Source: Streptosporangium sp. NBC_01756
Lineage (GTDB): Bacteria > Actinomycetota > Actinomycetes > Streptosporangiales > Streptosporangiaceae
NCBI RefSeq assembly: GCF_035917975.1
Contig: NZ_CP109130.1
Span: 4,278,001-4,342,000, forward strand
DNA: 64,000 nt
Direction of reading: 5' to 3'
Position numbers and translations under genes: made by a program. The notes under the pieces are model-generated. The model made no database searches, was not told where the DNA came from, and saw nothing but the letters and a program-made list of their open reading frames with translations. This document shows positions 17,661 through 25,776 of this stretch, piece after piece (position 1 is the stretch's first letter; each line of letters opens with the position of its first letter).

Positions 17661-17760
17661 AAGGCTTCGCCCCTTCGAATCCGCCGGTTCTTACAGCACC
17701 AGAGACAGCCCCTCCAGACGTCTGCTCGTCTATAGGAGTTTGGGTGCGACTCCTTTATGG

Positions 17761-17774
17761 CTCCTCTAGAGGAG
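17761..17774. promoter_or_regulatory. Perfect 14-bp palindrome downstream of GntR gene
   Basis: CTCCTCTAGAGGAG is its own reverse complement and sits 12 bp past the GntR stop, ahead of the microprotein gene. A second AGGAGT/ACTCCT inverted repeat lies just beside it (17734-17754). It may be an attenuating hairpin or a binding site. Confidence 0.35.
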
Positions 17775-17785
17775 TTCGTCAAGCG

Positions 17786-18577
17786 TTATCGGGCGGGAAG
17801 CTCATACGAAAGTACGTAGGCATCGCTGGACATCACCGTGTCGCACACCTCAACGGCGCGACCATCGATGGCATAAGCCGTCCGGGCCAGGTGAAACACC
17901 GGAACACCCGGAGCGAGCTTGAGCGCCCGCACCTCGTCGCGGAGCGGCATCCGGGAACGGATCTCCTCCACGAAGTGATCCAGCCGGTAACCCAACTCCT
18001 CCAGCCGGGCATAGATCCCGCCCGGACCACTGTCCGGCTGCGCGATCCGCGTGGCCCGAGCGATCTCCGCCGGAATGTACGACACGGCCGTCTCCACCGG
18101 CTGACCGTTGATCAGATACCGGCGCGACCGTGCGATCACGTGATCTTCCGAGGTGATCCCGAGCCGCTCGGCCACATCCGCCGAGGGCCGCTCTTCAGTG
18201 ATCTTGATGGAGTCGACGGTCGGCTTCCCGCCCGCACCCTCGGTCTCCGCGATGAACGCGGCCTTGCCCTGCTCACGATGGCGACGCGCGAACCGGTCGG
18301 AAGCCAGCCGGCGCACCGGAGGATGAGAGCGGACGAAGACACCGCGCCCATGTTCGGCGACCGTCAGACCCTCACCCTGGAGGACCTGCAGCGCGTTGCG
18401 AATGGTCATCCGCGCGACGCCGTAATGTTGCATGAGCTGAGCTTCTGAGGGCACCTTGTCACCTTCGGCGAGAGTGCCCTGTTCGATCGCATGCCTGATG
18501 TGATCGGCGATCTGCCGGAAGACGGCCCGGTCGCTGGTCGGGTCCAGATCCGGCAACGGCAGCTCGGCCACGACCAC
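17786..18577 (-). CDS. GntR-family regulator, HutC/UTRA type
   Basis: A 263-residue regulator. The N-terminal winged HTH (FRQIADHIRHAIEQGTLAEGDKVPSEAQLM, then GVARMTIRNAL) is followed by a UTRA ligand-binding domain (about 95-260; RSRRYLINGQPVETAVSYIP, then LARTAYAIDGRAVEV). The GTG at 18577 follows GAGG; another in-frame GTG is two codons later. A GTACAT-N2-ATGTAC palindrome lies just upstream between this gene and the NUDIX gene, so autoregulation and NUDIX control are likely. It heads the microprotein/115-aa operon. Confidence 0.92.
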   Translation of the reverse strand: MVVAELPLPDLDPTSDRAVFRQIADHIRHAIEQGTLAEGDKVPSEAQLMQHYGVARMTIRNALQVLQGEGLTVAEHGRGVFVRSHPPVRRLASDRFARRHREQGKAAFIAETEGAGGKPTVDSIKITEERPSADVAERLGITSEDHVIARSRRYLINGQPVETAVSYIPAEIARATRIAQPDSGPGGIYARLEELGYRLDHFVEEIRSRMPLRDEVRALKLAPGVPVFHLARTAYAIDGRAVEVCDTVMSSDAYVLSYELPAR

Positions 18578-18587
18578 TCCTCAACTC

Positions 18588-18601
18588 GTACATACATGTA
18601 C
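18588..18601. promoter_or_regulatory. GntR operator candidate
   Basis: GTACATACATGTAC is a perfect 6-2-6 inverted repeat ten bases upstream of the GntR start, in the divergent promoter region shared with the NUDIX gene. Its GT-AC symmetry is typical of HutC-type GntR sites. Confidence 0.6.
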
Positions 18602-18643
18602 CGCAGTTCGACAATAGCGATCAGCAGCCCCGGAGGTAATCCG

Positions 18644-19096
18644 ATGGATCACCACAACACGCAGCACTCCGTCAGCGTGGCAGGCGTGATCATCGACGAC
18701 CAGGGCCGCGCACTTCTGACGCAGCGCCGAGACAACGGCCACTGGGAAGCACCCGGCGGAGTCCTGGAACGCGACGAGGACATCACCGTCGGCCTTCTCC
18801 GCGAGATCCACGAAGAGACCGGCCTGCACGTCGAGCCCGTCACCCTGACCGGGGTCTACAAGAACATGACCCGCAGCATCGTCGCCCTGGTGTTTCGCTG
18901 CAAGGTCATCGGAGGTCGGCTCACCGAAACCGACGAGACCCGTGCCTTCCGCTGGGTCACCGCGGACGAGGTCTCATCGCTCGCATCCGAGGCGTTCGCC
19001 ATCCGCGTTCTCGACGCCATGCAGCACGACCAGGCGCCGGCTATACGTCACCATGACGGCACCCGCCTACTCGGGGCGTCACAGCTCCACGAGTGA
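18644..19096 (+). CDS. NUDIX hydrolase (island)
   Basis: A 150-residue NUDIX protein. The ATG at 18644 follows GGAGGT (18632-18637). The NUDIX box is complete: GGVLERDE, then LLREIHEETGL. It diverges from the GntR gene and shares its palindromic operator, so the regulator probably controls it. The pair recurs in actinomycete mobile elements. The substrate is unknown. Confidence 0.9.
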   Translation: MDHHNTQHSVSVAGVIIDDQGRALLTQRRDNGHWEAPGGVLERDEDITVGLLREIHEETGLHVEPVTLTGVYKNMTRSIVALVFRCKVIGGRLTETDETRAFRWVTADEVSSLASEAFAIRVLDAMQHDQAPAIRHHDGTRLLGASQLHE

Positions 19097-19126
19097 CATT
19101 GCCGAATTGTTCTCATAGGTATCAAG

Positions 19127-19182
19127 GGCGGCGCTGCGCGCCGCCGTGCGGCCCGAGCTTGCGGGCCGCACGCTGCGCGTGC
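19127..19182. other. Cluster of three perfect hairpins
   Basis: GGCGGCGC-TGC-GCGCCGCC (19127-19145), GTGCGGCCCG-N6-CGGGCCGCAC (19146-19171) and GCACGC-TGC-GCGTGC (overlapping, to 19182) follow each other just after the NUDIX stop. They could terminate transcription, although no T-run follows. Similar GC-hairpin blocks are common at actinomycete plasmid and element ends. Confidence 0.6.
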
Positions 19183-19253
19183 GGCCTTGGGGGCCGTTCT
19201 CGCGCGCGCCCGCCACTCGGGCCGCGGCTCCCAAACGCCGCCGACGTTGATAA

Positions 19254-19703
19254 TCAAGTCTCAAGCTCCCGAGCCTCGACCTTACGCGATTGCAGTTCGT
19301 TGAGCGCGGCCTTGGCTTTGTCCGCCTCCAGTTTCGAGACGTAGTAGCCCTTGCGGACCTTTTGAACATATGCGCCGAGGCGTTCCGGATTCTTCAACAA
19401 CAGTACGAGCGTACTGATGACAGCCGCGCTGACTGATGCCACCTCGATTGCCAAAGGAGAATTTAGGCTGATCTTGCTCACCCAAACGCCGGTTTGGTCC
19501 CTGCTAGGATCCTCAACGTTTGATATGAACGTCGTCAACACGTCCATGGTGTGGAAGATCGACTCGCAATCCGCCATCGTCCAATAACCACCGGGCCAAT
19601 ACCTGGTCTCTTTTGTTGCAGCTCGGGGGATGTGAGTCGAACGAGGTACCACGATCACTGCACGGTGAACACCAGTGTCTGTCTCTGCGTTGATCATCGT
19701 CAC
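19254..19703 (-). CDS. Hypothetical protein with one membrane segment (island)
   Basis: A 149-residue protein of lower GC than its surroundings. A hydrophobic stretch (about residues 85-108; IEVASVSAAVISTLVLLL) is followed by a charged coiled-coil-like C-terminal helix (KLEADKAKAALNELQSRKVEARELE). I do not recognise the family. The A/T-richer codon use fits recent transfer. The start may be one of several in-frame Met/GTG codons. Confidence 0.6.
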   Translation of the reverse strand: MTMINAETDTGVHRAVIVVPRSTHIPRAATKETRYWPGGYWTMADCESIFHTMDVLTTFISNVEDPSRDQTGVWVSKISLNSPLAIEVASVSAAVISTLVLLLKNPERLGAYVQKVRKGYYVSKLEADKAKAALNELQSRKVEARELET

Positions 19704-20163
19704 GGCGGCGAGTCTAAATGGCTGCGCGCGGCAATTAGAAGGGCTTGGGAAGATGGATCGTAAGGTGACTCCAAGGCTTCCAGCGGGGGCGCTCCGGCTC
19801 CGGGATGATCGCCAGGGGCATGCTCATCATCACCGGCCCGTTGGTGGCTGAGGTAGGGCCCGCTCATCCCGTCTGCCATCGACTCGGGACAAGCCGAGCG
19901 GACCAGGGCCAGGGGGGCAAGGTCGTTCGTCCAGCAGGGCGCTCCACCTTGCCCCCTGGCCCTGGTCCACTTCCCTTGCGGGCGGGTCGACGGCAGACGG
20001 GATGAGCAGGCGGGCGAGGTGTGCGCGTCCGCGCGGGGTTCACAAGCCGTGCCTGTCGCGTGCCCGATGGGGCGGGAAACGAGGGGGAACAGCGGGGAGT
20101 GACGGGGAGCGTGATCAGTGCCGTGGTCTGCGTATTCGCAGGTCAACAAAGATCGGTATGCGT
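19704..20163. other. Non-coding end of element A with nested inverted repeats
   Basis: No credible gene in 460 bp. Its main content is the long nested inverted repeat at 19862-20007. Its right edge is the second tRNA-Ala 3' fragment. Confidence 0.6.
19862..20007. repeat. Long nested inverted repeat
   Basis: The outer arms GCTCATCCCGTCTGCC (19862-19877) and its exact reverse complement (19992-20007) enclose inner arms at 19900-19923 and 19946-19968. The inner arms are complementary over 23 bp with one extra G in the left arm and a 22-nt loop. Such a structure could be a replication or transfer origin of an integrative element, or a strong two-part terminator. Sequence alone does not decide. 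Confidence 0.75.
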
Positions 20164-20993
20164 CTTTGCAAGCAGGATGTCAGGAGTTCGAATCTCCTAG
20201 GCTCCACTCCTTCTCGGACACACAAAAGCCCAGGTCAGGCATGCTGCCGCAACCTGGTTGTTGATCTTCATTCGGCCTCGTCAGCCGCACCGCCACACTC
20301 GTTTAGCGAGCTCGTCCGGACAGCAGCCCTGTCCAGGTCGCCCGAGCTTCAGTGATCGACCATCGGTGGGTCTCGTGGATCTGGTGGCCGGTTTCGAGCT
20401 GGAGGGTCCGCCGGATGAACGCCTGCCCCCCGCCCTCGCACAGCTCGTATACCGTGGCCCGGCACGCGCAGGTCCACCCTCTCGACCGCACCCGCTCAAG
20501 GGCCCGCTGCGGTTCCCGCCAGTCCAGCCGCACATGATCGCGCTGGGCCATCGCCACGTGCGGACTCAGGCACTCGTCGAGCGGGAACACGGTGCGCTCT
20601 CGGCGATCGACTCAGACGACGGAGGCGCGTTGCGGATGGCCCTGTACCGGAACGCGACCCGATGGGCAGCGCGGGCCGGCTCGATCGCCGGATGCCAGGC
20701 ATAGGTGAAGCGCTTACGCCGATCGTCCCAGCCGGTACGCCACCAGAACCGGTCGCCGTCGCACCAGACGATCAGTCCCACCCAGACCGACACCAGCGCC
20801 AGGCCGTATCCATCGTGGACGTCGGCGAAGATCTCTTGCCGCTCAAGTTCGGCTTGCAACGACTTGGCCGTGTCCAGCGGCGAGATGCTTCCCGCTACGA
20901 AGGCCGCATTCACGACGGCCGTCCCTGCGGAGCCTCCTGGGTGCGAGATCCCTGACAGGTGGAGCAGTCATCACGCACACGGAGAGCAGGAGC
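20164..20993. repeat. Direct repeat copy 2 (tRNA-Ala 3' fragment, attachment-site-like)
   Basis: Begins with the last 43 nt of tRNA-Ala (20164-20206) and then continues with the same flank as copy 1. The 5' half of the tRNA is missing, so it is not a functional tRNA. It is the att-like scar expected at the far end of an element integrated in the tRNA gene. Similarity fades after about 20975. Confidence 0.9.
20566..20913 (-). CDS. Hypothetical 115-aa protein, copy 2
   Basis: Nearly identical to the 115-aa protein at 17146-17493 (a few substitutions, e.g. in the C-terminal tail). Here the upstream zinc-finger gene is truncated to its 3' half and no GntR gene follows. The gene has therefore lost its operon and may be silent. 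Confidence 0.65.
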   Translation of the reverse strand: MNAAFVAGSISPLDTAKSLQAELERQEIFADVHDGYGLALVSVWVGLIVWCDGDRFWWRTGWDDRRKRFTYAWHPAIEPARAAHRVAFRYRAIRNAPPSSESIAESAPCSRSTSA

Positions 20994-21129
20994 GTGGCGG
21001 GCGGCATGCGGAGATGATGCGCGGGCTTCCCGAGGTGAGCAGCGGTGACGCCCGGCTGGTGTGGGGGAAGATAGGGCCGAATCGTGCGGCGTCGCGGTTG
21101 AGATGACATCCTGGGAACCAGGAGATGCC

Positions 21130-21426
21130 ATGAGTGTTGACTTCACGACCGTCTACGCGCAGTTGGTCAAGCTGTGCGAGAAATACGGGATTGCCGAGTT
21201 GGCTGTTTTCGGCTCGGTTGCTCGTGGCGAGGACGGAGACGGCAGTGACATCGACCTCCTCTATGTTCTGAAGCCCGACAGCAACATCGGGCTTGAGTTC
21301 TTCGCGTTCCAGGAGGAACTGGAAGATCTGCTGGGCCGTAAGGTCGATGTGGTCTCCAAGGAAGGTCTCCACTGGGTCATCCGCGACCAGGTTCTTACCG
21401 AGGCCCGAGTGCTGTATGCAGCGTGA
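21130..21426 (+). CDS. MNT-type nucleotidyltransferase domain protein
   Basis: A 98-residue protein. The ATG at 21130 follows GGAG (21121-21124). The catalytic signature of minimal nucleotidyltransferases is intact: GSVARGE (Gly28-Ser29) and the acidic pair D40-x-D42 in SDIDLLY. These proteins (MntA-like) are usually paired with a HEPN partner (HepT) in type VII toxin-antitoxin loci. No HEPN gene is clear downstream, so it may be an orphan. Confidence 0.85.
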   Translation: MSVDFTTVYAQLVKLCEKYGIAELAVFGSVARGEDGDGSDIDLLYVLKPDSNIGLEFFAFQEELEDLLGRKVDVVSKEGLHWVIRDQVLTEARVLYAA

Positions 21427-21635
21427 GGGCCTGTATCCGGTGAAACATCGTGGAAGCCGCCAGGAAGATCGCCTCATACCTCTAAGGCGTCTCACCTGAG
21501 GTGTGGGCTGCTGACTCGATGCGCCGCGACGCAGTCAATATGCTGCATGCTGCTGACCTCGCATGCTGGGAGGCAGGCCGCCCCCGGATCGGCAAGACGC
21601 AGGGCCAAGAGCGCGTTGCGATACCTGGGAGTCAC

Positions 21636-22268
21636 ATGATCTCGGACGAAACACCGCTGCTGCCGGACGTGGTCCGGGCCTACCCGTTCTCCTGGGGCTC
21701 GGGCTTCGTCTGGCCACCGGAGACAGAGGAGAACGAGGAGAACCTGACCTACGCGCAGGCCGTGCTCGAAGCATGCCTGCCCCGGGCGGTGCTCGCCTCG
21801 CCCGAGCCCCCAGAGGAGCCGATCGTCTGGGATCACGCGGACGACCGGCACCCCGAGTGGACCGGGATCCGAGCCATGCTGCGCGAACGCATGCCCTACG
21901 CTCGGCACGTCACCGCCGAGCGCATGGCTGATGCCAAGGCTGAGTGCGCCCGCCAGGGCATCGACACCACGGACTTCGAGGAGATCTGGACTCGGCGCGT
22001 CATCGCCTGGATCGTCGAGCAGACCCTGCACTGGTGCGGCCTCATGGTCGATGACGAAAAGGCGCTCACGCCCTGGCTCATGGACCTCGCGGAGCTGTAC
22101 GCGCAGCGGGGGATGGCCGCCGAGAAGGCCGTGTGGGCACTCCGCTGCACCAAGGCCGTGCCCGAGAGCCGGGCGGCTCTGATGCGACTGGCCACCTGCA
22201 AGGGACTGCCGGACGAGATCCGTGAGCAGATCGTGTACGAACTCCGCTCCTGCCCCGGCCGCCGGTAG
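21636..22268 (+). CDS. Hypothetical 210-aa protein (island)
   Basis: A 210-residue soluble protein. The ATG at 21636 follows GGGAG (21627-21631); an open frame extends upstream to 21501 and the earlier start cannot be excluded. It is acidic in the first half (EETEENEENL) and helical in the second (AVWALRCTKAVPESRAAL). I do not recognise a family. It follows the MNT gene by about 200 bp. Confidence 0.65.
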   Translation: MISDETPLLPDVVRAYPFSWGSGFVWPPETEENEENLTYAQAVLEACLPRAVLASPEPPEEPIVWDHADDRHPEWTGIRAMLRERMPYARHVTAERMADAKAECARQGIDTTDFEEIWTRRVIAWIVEQTLHWCGLMVDDEKALTPWLMDLAELYAQRGMAAEKAVWALRCTKAVPESRAALMRLATCKGLPDEIREQIVYELRSCPGRR

Positions 22269-22302
22269 TGCCGCTCCGGTCGCCGCCGGAAGGCCGAGCG
22301 GC

Positions 22303-22548
22303 GGAGCAGCGCTCGCCATGGCGTAGCAGAGCGGCGTGCGCCCGCCGGTGACCGTGAGTTTCGTGTGAGTCGGCGAAGGCCTCGGCGAGCAGCCGGGTGA
22401 GTGGCACCTGGCGTTGCGCGGTGGCCGAGGCCGGCCGCTCGCGCCACTCGTAGTGGCCCGAGCGTGACACGTTCAGCCAGACGCACATCTTGACGATCGT
22501 GTGCTGGGCCTTCTCCGCGTCGATCAGCTCGTACCTGGCGAGCGTCAT
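22303..22548 (-). pseudogene. IS3-family transposase (OrfB) N-terminal remnant
   Basis: About 82 codons on the minus strand matching the start of IS3-type OrfB: YELIDAEKAQHTIVKMCVWL, then VSRSGHYEWRERP, then ETHGHRRAHAALL. The DDE catalytic domain is absent; the frame runs on into unrelated sequence next to the 210-aa gene. It is a decayed insertion sequence. Confidence 0.8.
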
Positions 22549-22668
22549 CGATTCTCGGCCGCGAAGACGGCGCCGCTGACGGGAAAATCACTGTGGGTGC
22601 TCTATGGGCTTACGTCCGGTCTGAGCCTGAGCAGCGGTGATCTGCACTTCCAATGAGGAACGGAGCAT

Positions 22669-23400
22669 TCAGCGGACAGTGGACGTGGCCGGTTCGGCGT
22701 GCCCCCCTACATACTGGGCGACAAGGGCGCGGAACGCGTCCAGATCGCCGATGACCTGTTCGGCGCGGTCTCGCTGCTGATACATGCGGTAGTAGCGGTC
22801 GCCGATGGCATCGGGATCGGCTTCGCCGCCGCCGGGGATGACACCGGAGGCGATCGTCACCGTTCCCACGTAGATCCCCTCGGCCTTGAGCTCGGCATGC
22901 AGCGTATGCGCCCAGTTCCGCAGACCGGCCATGGCAAGACCCACATTGGCCAGAAACGGTGCGGGAATCGTCGATGAGACGCCGGTGGTCAGCAGCAACG
23001 TGCCGTCGCCTCGGGCACGCATGTCCGGCAGCACCGCGCTCACCGCGCTCACCGCGCCCAGCACGTTCAGCTCGAACTGCGCGGTGGCGGACTCGACCGT
23101 GGTCTGTACGGCGTTGGTGATCGGCCCGGTGGGGCTGGGGCTGTATTCGAGGACGTCGATCGGCCCCAGCGTGTCCCTCGCCGCGGTGAGGGCCGTGGTG
23201 AGGGCGTCACGATCACGGATATCGGCGGGAAACGCGGCGGCGGTGACGCCCAGCCCGGTCAGTTCACCGACCAGGGTGTCCAGTTTCTCCCTGGTGCGGG
23301 CGATCAGCCCCACCTGGAAGCCATGGCGGCCGAACGCGCGAGCCACACCCATTCCCAACCCCGGGCCGGCACCGACGACAATGTCGACGACGGGTGAAAA
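22669..23400 (-). pseudogene. Short-chain dehydrogenase, 5' end lost to IS insertion
   Basis: About 240 codons of an SDR. The NAD(P)-binding motif VVGAGPGLGMGVAR is at the very start of the remaining part, followed by a GLIARTREKL strand-helix and ADIRDRDAL. The usual catalytic Tyr-x-x-x-Lys motif is not evident; that region reads FLANVGLAMAGLRNW. The native start codon is gone because the ISL3 element begins at 23401. The open frame continues into the IS and could yield a chimera. The HxlR regulator beyond the IS was probably its divergent neighbour. Confidence 0.75.
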
Positions 23401-25128
23401 CTGGTTCAGGCACACATTTCGTGATCTTCCCACGATGAAGTTGGCGGCTCGGTGATCATGGCGGATGCCGGTTTCGGAGTTGCTCGCGGTCTTCTTCCCC
23501 CACCTGGCGAGCGTGTATATCGACAGGGTTTTCCGGTCGGGAAGGACGGTGCGGATCCAGGCCAGGACGCGCACCTCCCAAGCGGTGTGCCCGGCGTGCG
23601 GGACGCTGTCGCGAAGGATGCACAGCCGATATGAACGGCGACTGTCCGACACCGCGATCGGCGGCCAAGAGATCCTGATCCACCTGCAGGTTCATCGGTT
23701 TCTCTGCCGCGACGACGCTTGCGCCAAGAAGACCTTCGCCGAGCAGGTTCCCGCTCTGACAGTCCGTTACGGCCGACGTAGCATCGGACTCCAGGAAGCC
23801 CTGCGGGCGATCGCCCTGGCGCTCGGCGGACGAGCCGGCGCCCGGCTCACCCACCGGCTGGCCGTCGCGGTGAACCGGATGACGCTGATCCGGCTGATCC
23901 GCGCCCTGCCCGAACCTGCGGTGAGCGCGGTCCCGCGGATTGTGGGGGTTGATGAGTTCGCGCTGCGCCGCGGGCACTCCTATGCAACCGTGCTGGTCGA
24001 CATGCAGACCCGCCGTCCGATCGACGTTCTGCCCGAGCGCTCAGCTGACTCCTTCGCGGCGTGGCTGAGCGCCCATCCTGGCGTCGAGGTGATCTGCCGG
24101 GACCGGGCCGGCTGCTATGCCGAAGGCGCCACCTGTGGTGCCCCACAGGCGATTCAGGTCGCTGATCGATGGCATCTGTGGCACAACCTTGCAGAGGCGG
24201 TGGAACGAGCCGTTGCCCGCCACCGCGTCCACCTATCGGCAGCCGTGCGGGCCGCCATCCGGCCGAACACCCACGCCGAACCCGCAGCTCAAGACGTTAT
24301 GGCACTCCCCGCTGCCGTCCCGGTCCTGCGCAAGGGACGAGTCGCCGAGCGAACCCGCCAGCGGCATGCGGCCGTTCACGACCTTCTGACCCAAGGGATC
24401 CCCATTCGCGCCATCGCCGCAAAGCTGGCTCTGACCCGCAACACCGTTCGCCGCTTCGCTCGCGCCACCGACCCAGAAGAACTCCTGGTCAATGACGGCA
24501 CCGGCCGACGGCCCAGCATGCTGCGGGAACACGCCTCGTATCTGCACCAGCGCTGGAATGAGGGCTGCACCGACGCCACCCGGCTCTGGCAGGAGATCCG
24601 CGCCCGCGGATACCTCGGCAGCTACTCCCATGTGCGTGACTACCTGGCCCCGCTCCGCAGCGCGACCACCATCCCACCCCCAGCCCCGATCGCGCCGAAG
24701 GTCCGCACGGTGGCCGCCTGGATGATGAGCAACCCCCGCACCCTTCACCCCGACGATCAAGAGCGGTTGACCACGATTATGGACGACTGCCCGGCACTGG
24801 CCGCCCTCCACACCCAGGTGAAGGCCTTCGCCGCCCTCATGACCGAACGCCGCGGTCACGACCTGGAAGCGTGGCTGAAGAACGCAACGACCGATGACCA
24901 GCCCGAACTACGCTCCTTCGTCACCGGCCTGCGCCGCGACCAGGACGCCGTCACCGCCGGCCTCACCCTGCCCTGGAGCTCCGGCCCCGTCGAAGGCCAC
25001 GTCAACCGCATCAAAATGCTCAAACGACAAATGTACGGACGTGCCAACCCCGACCTGCTCCGCCGGCGCATCCTCCTCGCTGACTAACGATCAAGGAAAA
25101 CGCATCACGGAATTCGTGCCTGAACCAG
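23401..25128. mobile_element. ISL3-family insertion sequence, complete
   Basis: A 1,728-bp element bounded by 25-bp terminal inverted repeats (23401-23425 and 25104-25128), matching at 22 of 25 positions and starting CTGGTTCAGGCAC. It encodes one full-length ISL3 transposase. The flanking octamers (GGTGAAAA on the left, AATTCAGC on the right) are not identical, so no clean target duplication is seen. Confidence 0.9.
23465..25087 (+). CDS. ISL3-family transposase
   Basis: A 540-residue transposase. An N-terminal zinc-binding segment (CPACGTLSRRMHSRY and a later FLCRDDACAKKTF) precedes the DDE domain. Acidic catalytic candidates lie in GVDEFALRRG, CRDRAGCYAEG with ADRWHLWHNL, and SSGPVEGHVNRIKMLKRQMYGRA. 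That last segment is the family's C-terminal signature. No stop or frameshift interrupts it, so it looks active. Confidence 0.95.
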   Translation: MPVSELLAVFFPHLASVYIDRVFRSGRTVRIQARTRTSQAVCPACGTLSRRMHSRYERRLSDTAIGGQEILIHLQVHRFLCRDDACAKKTFAEQVPALTVRYGRRSIGLQEALRAIALALGGRAGARLTHRLAVAVNRMTLIRLIRALPEPAVSAVPRIVGVDEFALRRGHSYATVLVDMQTRRPIDVLPERSADSFAAWLSAHPGVEVICRDRAGCYAEGATCGAPQAIQVADRWHLWHNLAEAVERAVARHRVHLSAAVRAAIRPNTHAEPAAQDVMALPAAVPVLRKGRVAERTRQRHAAVHDLLTQGIPIRAIAAKLALTRNTVRRFARATDPEELLVNDGTGRRPSMLREHASYLHQRWNEGCTDATRLWQEIRARGYLGSYSHVRDYLAPLRSATTIPPPAPIAPKVRTVAAWMMSNPRTLHPDDQERLTTIMDDCPALAALHTQVKAFAALMTERRGHDLEAWLKNATTDDQPELRSFVTGLRRDQDAVTAGLTLPWSSGPVEGHVNRIKMLKRQMYGRANPDLLRRRILLAD

Positions 25129-25240
25129 AATTCAGCCGACGTTGACAGACAACGAGCGTCTTCTCCACTACAGGTCCTTTCCGATCACAGCGGTCAGGCC
25201 GGGACTGCCTTACCCCGACCTCGCGACCGCTTACTGTTTG

Positions 25241-25269
25241 TTCGTAGCAGCATGATTTGTCACTACGAA
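25241..25269. promoter_or_regulatory. Inverted repeat upstream of HxlR gene
   Basis: TTCGTAG (25241-25247) and CTACGAA (25263-25269) form a perfect 7-bp inverted repeat with a 15-nt spacer, 49 bp before the HxlR start. It is a likely autoregulatory operator in the former SDR/HxlR divergent promoter. Confidence 0.5.
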
Positions 25270-25317
25270 AGTGGCAAGACGGCACATTCCTGTCAGCAAC
25301 GCACACGGAGGTAACTC

Positions 25318-25776
25318 TTGGCGACCCGCAGGACGATCTCCCCCGCCTCGCAGCACCCCGGCGCCGCGCGATCTTCCCCAGCGAACATCGATGACCGCGA
25401 GCCCGAGGAGTCGGATGAGGAAATATGTCGGCAGGTGCTCCAGATCCTCGCGCTGATCGGCGACAAGTGGAGCATCCTGATCATCGGGCAACTCCGCGAC
25501 CGCACTCTGCGCTTCGGCGAACTGCACCGCGCCGTAACCGGCATCTCCCAGCGCATGCTCACCCTGACGCTGCGGCACCTCGAACGCGACGGCCTACTGA
25601 CCCGCACCGTCCATCCCAGCGTCCCCCCACGCGTGGACTACGCGCTCACCGAACTCGGCGCGACGCTGCTGGACTCCGTCGTCGCCCTCGGCGAATGGGC
25701 CACCACACACCGACATGAGATAAACAACAACCGAGGCCGCTACGACGCCACCCACCCCCCGAGAACAGGGCCCTGA
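25318..25776 (+). CDS. HxlR-family transcriptional regulator
   Basis: A 152-residue winged-helix regulator. The start is TTG at 25318, chosen because GGAGGT lies 5 nt upstream (25307-25312). The HxlR core is ILALIGDKWSILIIGQL, then FGELHRAVTGISQRMLTLTLRHLERDGLL, then PRVDYALTELG. The usual N-terminal Cys of redox-sensing members is present (EEICRQVLQIL). It is separated from the SDR by the ISL3 element. Confidence 0.92.
   Translation: MATRRTISPASQHPGAARSSPANIDDREPEESDEEICRQVLQILALIGDKWSILIIGQLRDRTLRFGELHRAVTGISQRMLTLTLRHLERDGLLTRTVHPSVPPRVDYALTELGATLLDSVVALGEWATTHRHEINNNRGRYDATHPPRTGP

Noticed and set aside
19700-20149. 149-codon minus-strand frame across the nested inverted repeat
   Set aside because: Its composition is that of the structured repeat region and no domain is recognised; more likely non-coding.
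20164-20206. Second tRNA-Ala gene
   Set aside because: Only the 3' half is present; there is no D-arm or 5' acceptor strand.
23401-23652. N-terminal extension of the SDR into the IS
   Set aside because: The extra residues are encoded by IS sequence antisense to the transposase, not by the native gene.
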